DNA of 5,953 nucleotides from an uncultured Clostridia bacterium (lineage in GTDB: Bacteria; Bacillota; Clostridia; Oscillospirales; Ruminococcaceae). Shown here piece by piece: positions 1 through 5,547 of this stretch. Each line of letters opens with the position of its first letter. Position 1 is the first letter of the stretch. The position numbers were made by a program, and so were the translations under genes. The DNA lies in assembly GCA_937871145.1 (NCBI GenBank), contig CALMXN010000356.1, positions 1 through 5,953 on the forward strand. The letters are read 5' to 3'. The notes beneath the pieces are model-generated. The model worked only from the letters and a program-made list of their open reading frames with translations, did no database searches and was not told where the DNA came from.

Positions 1-1662
1 TACTATTACTGTTGGCTTTGGATCTTTCTGATGCTTTATAAATTCACTTGCTTCGTCTTCCTTATCATAGCTTGAATAGAAGTAAGGTGTTTCAGCAGAG
101 AATTCAGCTGCACAGGTATCAACCATTTTAAAAGAAGCACGTGCTGGCTTTTTAATCTCACAGCCTGAAATTTTTGTAATAACCTTATCAGGATAGCCAA
201 GAAATTTTGCCTTTTTATATAGGTGTTCGTCAAGATCACCTTTTGCAAGTTCTCTTTCGCAGTCAATAAGCTTATTGAGCTTTGATAAGAACCATAGATC
301 AATCTTTGTTATATCGTGGATATATTCTTTTGTTATGCCACGACGGAGAGCTTCATATATTGAGAAAAGTCTTAGGTCATTACATTCAGCTACTTTAGCT
401 CTGATTTCATCATCTGTGAATTTTGCGAATTTCGGACTTAGCAGACAGTCGTGTCCGATTTCGGCACCACGGACTGCTTTCATTATAGCTTCTTCAAAAG
501 TTGTGCCGATAGCCATAACTTCACCGGTTGCCTTCATCTGTGTACCAAGAGTTCTTCTTGCATAAACAAATTTATCAAAAGGCCATTTTGGGAGCTTTAC
601 AACTACATAGTCAAGAGCAGGCTCAAAGCAGGCTGCTGTTTTTCCTGTTACAGCATTCTTGATTTCTGAAAGTGTATAGCCTATTGCAATTTTTGCTGCA
701 ACCTTTGCAATTGGGTATCCTGTTGCTTTTGAAGCAAGTGCTGACGAACGGGATACACGAGGGTTAACTTCAATTACTGCATATTCAAAATTATCAGGGT
801 TCAATGCGAACTGACAGTTACATCCGCCTTCTACCTTAAGCTCTGAAATAATATTTAATGCAGCTGAACGGAGCATCTGATATTCTTTATCTGATAATGT
901 TACGCAAGGAGCAATAACAATACTGTCACCTGTATGAACACCGACAGGGTCAAAGTTTTCCATTGAGCAGACAGTAATTACATTGCCGACACTGTCACGC
1001 ATTACTTCGAACTCGATTTCCTTCCATCCAGCGATACATTTTTCAACAAGAACCTGATGGATTGGTGAAAGCTCAAGTCCGTTTCTTGTTATTTCGAGGA
1101 GTTCTTCAAGGTTGTCTACTATTCCGCCACCTGAACCACCAAGTGTGAATGCAGGACGGATAATAACAGGATAACCGATTTCGTCAGCAAATTTTACAGC
1201 ACTTTCTACGTCTGTTACTACGACTGATGGAATACAAGGCTGATTGATTGACTCCATAGTATCCTTGAACATCTGACGGTCTTCTGCTTTATCGATAGTT
1301 TCAGGGTTTGCACCAAGAAGCTTAACACCATATTCTTCAAGGAAGCCGGACTTAGCTAGCTGCATTGAGAGGGTAAGACCTGTCTGTCCGCCAAGTGTTG
1401 AAAGAAGGCTGTCAGGGCGTTCTTTCTTTATAACTCTTTTTACAGTTTCAAGAGTAAGTGGTTCGATGTAGATTTTATCTGCCATCGCGTTATCTGTCAT
1501 AATAGTAGCAGGATTTGAATTAATAAGAATTACTTCAAGTCCTTCTTCCTTCAAAGCACGGCAGGCCTGCGTTCCCGCATAGTCAAACTCAGCAGCCTGA
1601 CCGATTACGATAGGTCCTGAACCGATTACCATTACTCTTTTAATATCTTTATTTAAAGGCAT
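1..1662 (-). CDS. carB: Carbamoyl-phosphate synthase large subunit, N-terminal half (3' end outside window)
   Basis: CarB makes carbamoyl phosphate from bicarbonate, two ATP and ammonia channelled from CarA, in the cytoplasm, for pyrimidine and arginine synthesis. The frame stays open from the ATG at 1662 to base 1, giving 554 residues of a family usually near 1,070. Visible are the N-terminal GSGPIVIGQ (14-22) and NSNPATIMTD (48-57), then the first ATP-grasp (carboxyphosphate) domain: Arg129, IIRPAFTLGGSGGG (167-180), GWKEIE (212-217), His243, Gln284, and Glu298/Asn300/Arg302 in IEVNPRVSRSSALASKATG. All of these align with E. coli CarB ATP- and metal-binding positions. Residues about 400-554 are the oligomerisation domain, with MVDTCAAEF at 513-521. 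The window ends where the second synthetase domain should begin (TVIV). The start overlaps the carA stop as TAATG, so translation is probably coupled. No frameshift or internal stop was seen. Confidence 0.97.
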   Translation of the reverse strand, partial: MPLNKDIKRVMVIGSGPIVIGQAAEFDYAGTQACRALKEEGLEVILINSNPATIMTDNAMADKIYIEPLTLETVKRVIKKERPDSLLSTLGGQTGLTLSMQLAKSGFLEEYGVKLLGANPETIDKAEDRQMFKDTMESINQPCIPSVVVTDVESAVKFADEIGYPVIIRPAFTLGGSGGGIVDNLEELLEITRNGLELSPIHQVLVEKCIAGWKEIEFEVMRDSVGNVITVCSMENFDPVGVHTGDSIVIAPCVTLSDKEYQMLRSAALNIISELKVEGGCNCQFALNPDNFEYAVIEVNPRVSRSSALASKATGYPIAKVAAKIAIGYTLSEIKNAVTGKTAACFEPALDYVVVKLPKWPFDKFVYARRTLGTQMKATGEVMAIGTTFEEAIMKAVRGAEIGHDCLLSPKFAKFTDDEIRAKVAECNDLRLFSIYEALRRGITKEYIHDITKIDLWFLSKLNKLIDCERELAKGDLDEHLYKKAKFLGYPDKVITKISGCEIKKPARASFKMVDTCAAEFSAETPYFYSSYDKEDEASEFIKHQKDPKPTVIV

Positions 1663-2744
1663 TATTTGTTTCCTCCCTCTATTAACTTAATAAATCTGTC
1701 AAACAGGAATGCTGTATCGAGTGGTCCTGCTGAAGCTTCAGGGTGGAACTGAACTGAAAATGCAGGCATATCTGTGTATTCGATTCCCTCACAGGTATTG
1801 TCGTTTGCATTCACAAAACTGATTTTTGCATTTGCTGGTATGCTGTCATTTACGACAGCGTATCCATGATTCTGGCTAGTTATATAAACTCTGCTTGTTG
1901 CTTTTTCAAGTGCAGGCTGATTTGCTCCACGGTGACCATATTTAAGCTTCTCAGTTTTTGCGCCTTGTGAAAGAGCTAAAAGCTGATGTCCGAGGCATAT
2001 TCCGAAGGTTGGGATTTTAGCTGCAGCAAGTTTTTTAAGTTCGCTTATTACTTCAACATTTTCTGCTGGATCGCCAGGACCGTTTGAAAGCATTATTCCG
2101 TCAGGAGCAAGCTCTTTAATTCTTTCTGCTGTTGTATACGACGGAACTTCTATTACTTCGCAACCATGCTTTACAAGCTCACGTCTTATATTTGCTTTTG
2201 CACCGAAGTCCCAAAGGACAACCTTGTGCTTTATTTCATCGGGTTTGAATGTTTCTTCCTTATCGCAGGTTACTGATTTTACGGCGTCAACTATTGTATA
2301 GTTTTCAAGTTCATCAAGAGAAAGACGGGTGCTTGAACCTTCCTGCACGATTTTACCGTTCATAACGCCATGTTCACGAACTATTTTTGTGAGTGCTCGG
2401 GTGTCAATACCATAAAGTCCAATTATTCCCGCCGACTTTAAAAAAGTGTCAAGATCACCCTCACAACGAAAATTCGAAGGCTCTTGACACCAATCTTTAA
2501 CGATATACGCTTTTAAATGCGGTTGCTTACTCTCGAAATCTGATGGGATAACACCATAGTTTCCAATAAGCGGAAATGTCTGAACAACAATCTGTCCGTA
2601 ATAACTTGGATCAGTCAATGTTTCAAGATATCCAGTCATAGCTGTTGTGAAAACAATTTCTCCAACAACTTCGCCTGAACAACCGAAGCTTTTCCCCTCA
2701 AATATAGTGCCGTTTTCCAAAATCAAATATGCCTTTTGCTCCAT
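1662..2744 (-). CDS. carA: Carbamoyl-phosphate synthase small subunit (glutaminase)
   Basis: CarA hydrolyses glutamine and passes ammonia through a tunnel to CarB. The 360-residue product is the normal family length. Residues 1-150 form the CarA-specific N-terminal domain (AYLILENGTIFEGKSFG at the start, TGYLETLTDPSYYGQ at 37-51). Residues about 173-355 are a class I glutamine amidotransferase domain with LSNGPGDP (219-226), the nucleophile elbow GICLGHQ (Cys250) and the His334/Glu336 pair in FHPEA. I chose the ATG at 2744, not the in-frame ATG at 2759: the later one has GGAGGG 7 nt upstream and gives the usual CarA N-terminus, while the earlier one directly abuts the TAA of the preceding gene and has no equally good SD. 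The gene follows the ANTAR regulator by 15 bp and overlaps carB by one base. I see no PyrR-type attenuator or arginine-type leader before it, so it is probably read through from the nitrogen genes. Confidence 0.97.
   Translation of the reverse strand: MEQKAYLILENGTIFEGKSFGCSGEVVGEIVFTTAMTGYLETLTDPSYYGQIVVQTFPLIGNYGVIPSDFESKQPHLKAYIVKDWCQEPSNFRCEGDLDTFLKSAGIIGLYGIDTRALTKIVREHGVMNGKIVQEGSSTRLSLDELENYTIVDAVKSVTCDKEETFKPDEIKHKVVLWDFGAKANIRRELVKHGCEVIEVPSYTTAERIKELAPDGIMLSNGPGDPAENVEVISELKKLAAAKIPTFGICLGHQLLALSQGAKTEKLKYGHRGANQPALEKATSRVYITSQNHGYAVVNDSIPANAKISFVNANDNTCEGIEYTDMPAFSVQFHPEASAGPLDTAFLFDRFIKLIEGGNK
1671..1677 (-). promoter_or_regulatory. carB ribosome binding site inside the carA 3' end
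   Basis: GGGAGGA lies 8 nt before the carB ATG and is made from the last carA codons, which encode the Glu-Gly-Gly-Asn-Lys tail. Ribosomes finishing carA therefore uncover this site. Together with the one-base TAATG overlap this points to translational coupling and a matched ratio of the two subunits. Confidence 0.8.
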
Positions 2745-2751
2745 ATTCTCA

Positions 2752-2757
2752 CCCTCC
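2752..2757 (-). promoter_or_regulatory. carA ribosome binding site (decides the start)
   Basis: GGAGGG sits 7 nt before the ATG at 2744 and directly behind the TAA of the ANTAR gene (2762-2760). An in-frame ATG at 2759 overlaps this SD, so starting there would need a different ribosome site. The favoured start removes the residues MEGEN from the longest possible product. Confidence 0.85.
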
Positions 2758-2759
2758 AT

Positions 2760-3329
2760 TTATATTTCATATGTTTTTAATATGCCAAGTGCGACTTCTT
2801 TTTTAGAAATTCGCATATCCATAGCTTGTTTTTCAATGTATCGGTGTGCCTGCTGCTCAGTATAGCTGAGGTATTGTATGAGCGCACACTTTGCCCTGTC
2901 AACAAGTCTTATCTCCTCAATCTTGTTCTGAAGTTTCACGTTTTCATTCTGAAAGCCAAGTAATCTCTGCCTTGTTGCACAAGCCAGTTTTACTGCCTGA
3001 AAGAACATCAGCCTGTTTATCGGCTTTGTTACTACCAGTACTCCGTAATTTTCAACCTTTGATGATACCTGATCGGCAATTTCCGCTTTTGTGATAAGTA
3101 CTACTGCTGAAGTTGTGTCCTCAGTGGCTCTTATTGCAAGCTCATGGCCAAATTCGTCGGTAAGCGGCGCATTGATTACAACTAAATCATAATCATTCTC
3201 GATAAGAGTTCGTCTTGCCTCTGCACCATTACTGACAGTTGATATTAAAGGTGAATTTTCTGACTTTAATAGTGAAACGAGCATATCTGTACTTTTTTCA
3301 CTGCTTGATACGAGAAGTACATTCTGCAT
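2760..3329 (-). CDS. ANTAR-domain RNA-binding antiterminator with degenerate receiver (NitR/EutV-like)
   Basis: ANTAR proteins bind paired RNA hairpins in leaders and prevent terminator formation. This 189-residue protein has a receiver-like fold at about 1-115, a short probable coiled-coil linker (about 121-142) and a C-terminal ANTAR domain (about 127-185). The ANTAR hallmarks are DRAK (144-147), the tract around residues 155-169 ending in EKQAM, DMRIS (171-175) and the closing EVALGIL. The receiver lacks its chemistry: the acidic pair that normally follows the first strand is Ser-Ser (VLLVSSSEK), and the phosphoacceptor Asp is Asn53 in VVINAPL. Thr80 and Lys102 (TKP) remain. It is therefore probably not switched by phosphorylation, and no histidine kinase is nearby. 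It starts 29 bp after glnA with AGGGGG 9 nt before the ATG. From its place behind glnA, and from clostridial glnA-linked ANTAR proteins known as NitR, I infer nitrogen control; the RNA target is not proven. Confidence 0.9.
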   Translation of the reverse strand: MQNVLLVSSSEKSTDMLVSLLKSENSPLISTVSNGAEARRTLIENDYDLVVINAPLTDEFGHELAIRATEDTTSAVVLITKAEIADQVSSKVENYGVLVVTKPINRLMFFQAVKLACATRQRLLGFQNENVKLQNKIEEIRLVDRAKCALIQYLSYTEQQAHRYIEKQAMDMRISKKEVALGILKTYEI

Positions 3330-3358
3330 CTACTCATTCCCCCTAAAAGAAACAGATA

Positions 3359-4678
3359 TTAAAAATCTAGAAAATATGTTTTGTCTTCAAAAACTTCACG
3401 TTCATCAGAGGATTCATACTCTGTGCATTCCTTCTGCTTTTCATAAAGATATGATTTGTAGAATTTATCATTAAGATTAGATTTTACAAAATCACTTTCT
3501 TTTGCAAGCTCAAGTGCTTCTGATAAAGAAGACGGGAGCTTTTCAAGATGCGCAGTCTGCTGGTTCACCTGCTGGTAAAGATTTAAGTCAACAGCCTGAG
3601 GAAGCTGACTATTGTCTCTTATTCCCTCAATTCCAGCGTAAATCAATAATGAAAATGCAACATAAGGGTTGCAGGACGGATCAGGAGATCTTAATTCCAT
3701 TCTTGAAAATTCACCGGTAGCTGCAGGAATTCTGACAAGCTGTGAACGGTTCTGATGTGACCAGGAGATATACTGAGGAGCTTCACCCCTACCAAATCTT
3801 AGATAGGAATTTGTTATAGGGTTTAAAAACAATGTCATTTCTCTTACCCTGTTAAGTATACCGGCAATAAAACTTTCTGCAGCTTTTGAGTGCTTAGTTT
3901 TGTCCGCTTCAAAAATATTTATACCGTTACTAAGAAGTGAAAAATTAATATGCAGACCGCTTCCGAAGGAATTATATAACGGCAAAGGAATAAATGATGC
4001 ATACAGACCATTTCTTGAAGCAATGCTTTTTACAACACTCTTAAAGGTCTGAAGATTATCAGCTGCTTCAAGTGCATTGCTGTATTTGAAATCAATCTCA
4101 TTCTGACCAGGTCCAGACTCGTGATGTGAAGATTCAGGCATAATGCCCATTTCTTCAAGAGTCAGACATATTTCACGGCGGACATTCTCAGCCTTGTCAG
4201 CTGGTGCAACATCGCAATATCCAGCAAAATCATGTGGGATTTTGGTTGGGTTGCCGTTTTCGTCAAGATTAAAAAGATAGAATTCGCATTCAGATCCGAT
4301 CTGAACTGTGTAGCCATGCTCCTGTGCCTCAAGCAATGCATTCTTTAAGATGTATCTGCCGTCGCCTTCAAAAGGAGTTCCGTCAGGGTATCTGATGTTG
4401 CAGTATAAACGGACAACTCTACCCTGCTGTGGCCTCCACGGAAGAACTGTAAGGGTACCTGGATCAGGAAAAAGTATAAGATCAGATTCATTTACCTGCA
4501 TAAATCCTCTTACGCAGGAAGCATCAAATCCTATTCCTGTTTCAAAAGCACGTGGGAGTTCTGACGCCAGTATACTGATATTCTTCATTTTCCCGAATAC
4601 ATCAAAAAACGCCAATTTGACAAACTTTACATCATTCTGCTCTACAAACTGTATTGCTTCATTTTTTGTAATGTTCAT
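3359..4678 (-). CDS. glnA: Glutamine synthetase type I (GSI-alpha-like)
   Basis: It makes glutamine from glutamate, ammonium and ATP, as a cytoplasmic dodecamer in this family. The 439 residues match the usual 440-445. In order: beta-grasp N-domain (about 12-95, with FDASC at 51-55 and NESDL at 63-67), then the catalytic domain with metal ligands Glu130/Glu132 (SECEF), HHESGPGQNEIDF (185-197; Glu187, Glu194), GSGLH (His243), flap GEAP (298-301), QNRSQLVRIP (309-318) and RMELRSPDPSCNPY (326-339). VDLNLY (363-368) resembles the GSI-alpha VDRNIY region, and no adenylylation-site tyrosine motif was seen. Several usually conserved positions differ: Gln61 where Bacillus has Arg62, Cys55 for the D50-loop serine, Phe238 for the Asn of NGSG, and no PWE motif near the C-terminus. 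The start at 4678 is fixed by GGAGG 7 nt upstream and family alignment; the open frame back to a TTG at 4759 is leader. It appears to have its own promoter. Confidence 0.95.
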   Translation of the reverse strand: MNITKNEAIQFVEQNDVKFVKLAFFDVFGKMKNISILASELPRAFETGIGFDASCVRGFMQVNESDLILFPDPGTLTVLPWRPQQGRVVRLYCNIRYPDGTPFEGDGRYILKNALLEAQEHGYTVQIGSECEFYLFNLDENGNPTKIPHDFAGYCDVAPADKAENVRREICLTLEEMGIMPESSHHESGPGQNEIDFKYSNALEAADNLQTFKSVVKSIASRNGLYASFIPLPLYNSFGSGLHINFSLLSNGINIFEADKTKHSKAAESFIAGILNRVREMTLFLNPITNSYLRFGRGEAPQYISWSHQNRSQLVRIPAATGEFSRMELRSPDPSCNPYVAFSLLIYAGIEGIRDNSQLPQAVDLNLYQQVNQQTAHLEKLPSSLSEALELAKESDFVKSNLNDKFYKSYLYEKQKECTEYESSDEREVFEDKTYFLDF

Positions 4679-4682
4679 AATA

Positions 4683-4690
4683 GCTCCTCC
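4683..4690 (-). promoter_or_regulatory. glnA ribosome binding site (decides the start)
   Basis: GGAGGAGC, with the GGAGG core at 4690-4686, lies 7 nt before the ATG at 4678. The frame is open 27 codons further upstream to a TTG at 4759 and contains another in-frame ATG at 4732. Neither has an SD, and the extra residues do not match the start of glutamine synthetases. Confidence 0.9.
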
Positions 4691-4718
4691 GTACTTATTG
4701 AATATTCCGTTACAGTAT

Positions 4719-4747
4719 AAACTCCCCGTCATTATGGCGAGGAATTT
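4719..4747 (-). promoter_or_regulatory. Hairpin in the glnA leader
   Basis: On the transcribed strand AAATTCCTCG pairs with CGGGGAGTTT over 10 bp (two of them G-U) around the 9-nt loop CCATAATGA. It is followed by only UUUAUAC, not a proper U-tract, so I do not call it a terminator. It lies 28 nt upstream of the SD core. Its position between the predicted transcript start and glnA suits a regulatory leader structure. The loop is not the AnnGnn hexaloop reported for ANTAR targets. An in-frame ATG without SD lies in the loop and first closing pair. Confidence 0.5.
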
Positions 4748-4760
4748 GATTATCTGCAAG

Positions 4761-4787
4761 TAAGTGAGATCAACTCACATTCACTTA
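4761..4787 (-). promoter_or_regulatory. Inverted repeat at the predicted glnA transcript start; possible operator or RNA stem
   Basis: TAAGTGA (4787-4781) is complementary to TCACTTA (4767-4761). A second, mutually exclusive pairing is GTGAG (4778-4774) with CTCAC (4768-4764). The inner 17 bp on the minus strand, TGTGA-N7-TCACT (4779-4763), fits the GlnR/TnrA consensus TGTNA-N7-TNACA at all fixed positions except the last. It would lie just downstream of the predicted start of transcription, a place suited to a repressor. It could equally be a leader RNA stem with two alternative folds. No regulator that would bind it as DNA is in the window. Confidence 0.45.
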
Positions 4788-4794
4788 ATATAAT

Positions 4795-4823
4795 ATTATA
4801 TACTATTTAGTTCTGTGTGTAAA
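4795..4823 (-). promoter_or_regulatory. Predicted sigma-A promoter for glnA
   Basis: On the minus strand TTTACA (4823-4818; one mismatch to TTGACA) and TATAAT (4800-4795; perfect) are separated by exactly 17 nt. Transcription would begin near 4789-4786, giving a leader of about 110 nt before glnA. The -35 box lies in the last codons of the GXGXG gene. The region is AT-rich, so a chance TATAAT is possible, but the -35 match and ideal spacing make a real promoter likely. It would let glnA, the ANTAR gene and carAB be expressed apart from the upstream glutamate synthase genes. Confidence 0.65.
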
Positions 4824-5526
4824 GTTGTTTGTAAGGATTTTTTGTATCTGGTGTTAAAATATAGAATTTATGCTCATAAATTTCTCGCATATCGGTATTA
4901 AATTTGTATGAAAATTCTGAAATATGTTTCTCAATTTCCTTAAGATCTTCAGGAGTTGCTTCTTCTGCTACAACCTGCTTTGGTAAATCGGCTGGTAATC
5001 TGTCTGTTCTGATGAACATTTTGCCGCCATGCATACCTGTTCCGCAAAAATCGCCGACAGGAATTGTATCACATCCAAGACCGAGGACTATAATAAGTCC
5101 ACCTGCCTGATATTCGCCAAGAAAGCTACCAGCAGAACCACCAATAACAAGTACAGGGTGCTTTTGTTTATAAGATTTCATATGAATACCAGCACGATAG
5201 CCAGCATTATCACGGACATATATTACTCCGCCACGCATAGCATAGCCTGTTGCGTCACCTGATGAACCATAAATTGAAATTGAGCCTTCATTCATTGTGT
5301 CGCCCGTTGCATCCTGAGCATTTCCGTTGACAACAATATCAGCACCGTCAAGATAAGCACCAAGTGCATTACCTGGTGTACCATTAATAATGACATCCCC
5401 GCTTCTGCGTCCACTTCCGATATAACGCTGACCGATACAGTTATCAATTTCAACTGTTTCACCAGCATGCTCTTTTATTGTATCATTAAGCACCTTAAAG
5501 TGCATTTCACCTGCAATAATTTTCAT
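4807..5526 (-). CDS. Stand-alone GXGXG (GltB C-terminal) domain subunit of split glutamate synthase
   Basis: This 239-residue protein corresponds to the C-terminal beta-helix domain of the large glutamate synthase subunit, here as a separate gene, as in archaeal/clostridial-type split enzymes. In full-length GltB this domain is structural, packing between the amidotransferase and FMN synthase domains. Residues about 35-175 are glycine-rich beta-helix turns spaced about 18-20 residues apart: GSGRRSGDVIING, GTPGNALGAYLDG, GNAQDATGDTMNEG, GSSGDATGYAMRGG, GGSAGSFLGEYQAGG, GTGMHGG. Residues about 180-239 form a charged tail. AGGAAG lies 6 nt before the ATG at 5526. It follows the oxidoreductase gene by 21 bp, so the two are probably co-transcribed. 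The amidotransferase and FMN/Fe-S synthase genes expected of a full enzyme are not in the window and would lie upstream. GXGXG domains also occur in tungsten formylmethanofuran dehydrogenase subunit C, but the neighbours favour glutamate synthase. Confidence 0.88.
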   Translation of the reverse strand: MKIIAGEMHFKVLNDTIKEHAGETVEIDNCIGQRYIGSGRRSGDVIINGTPGNALGAYLDGADIVVNGNAQDATGDTMNEGSISIYGSSGDATGYAMRGGVIYVRDNAGYRAGIHMKSYKQKHPVLVIGGSAGSFLGEYQAGGLIIVLGLGCDTIPVGDFCGTGMHGGKMFIRTDRLPADLPKQVVAEEATPEDLKEIEKHISEFSYKFNTDMREIYEHKFYILTPDTKNPYKQLYTQN

Positions 5527-5547
5527 TATGCTCTTCCTTTCAAAGAA

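Noticed and set aside
36..565. Short open frames on both strands within the first 565 bases
   Set aside because: They overlap the continuous carB frame, whose translation matches the carbamoyl-phosphate synthase oligomerisation domain. The protein sequences of the short frames look like low-complexity shadows.
2745..2759. carA start at the ATG at 2759
   Set aside because: It abuts the preceding TAA and overlaps the good SD serving the ATG at 2744, which gives the standard CarA N-terminus.
3330..3358. Regulatory element between glnA and the ANTAR gene
   Set aside because: The 29-bp gap holds little beyond the AGGGGG ribosome site. No hairpin or promoter was seen.
4719..4747. Intrinsic terminator between the GXGXG gene and glnA
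   Set aside because: The stem is good, but the run after it is UUUAUAC, too weak a U-tract to call a terminator. It is kept as a leader hairpin only.
4679..4759. Longer glnA product starting at the TTG at 4759 (or the ATG at 4732)
   Set aside because: Neither has an SD, the extra residues run through leader hairpins and match no glutamine synthetase N-terminus, and the ATG at 4678 has an ideal GGAGG.
4350..4763. 137-codon open frame on the plus strand opposite glnA
   Set aside because: It is the antisense shadow of a well-conserved glutamine synthetase frame. It has no SD and no recognisable domain.
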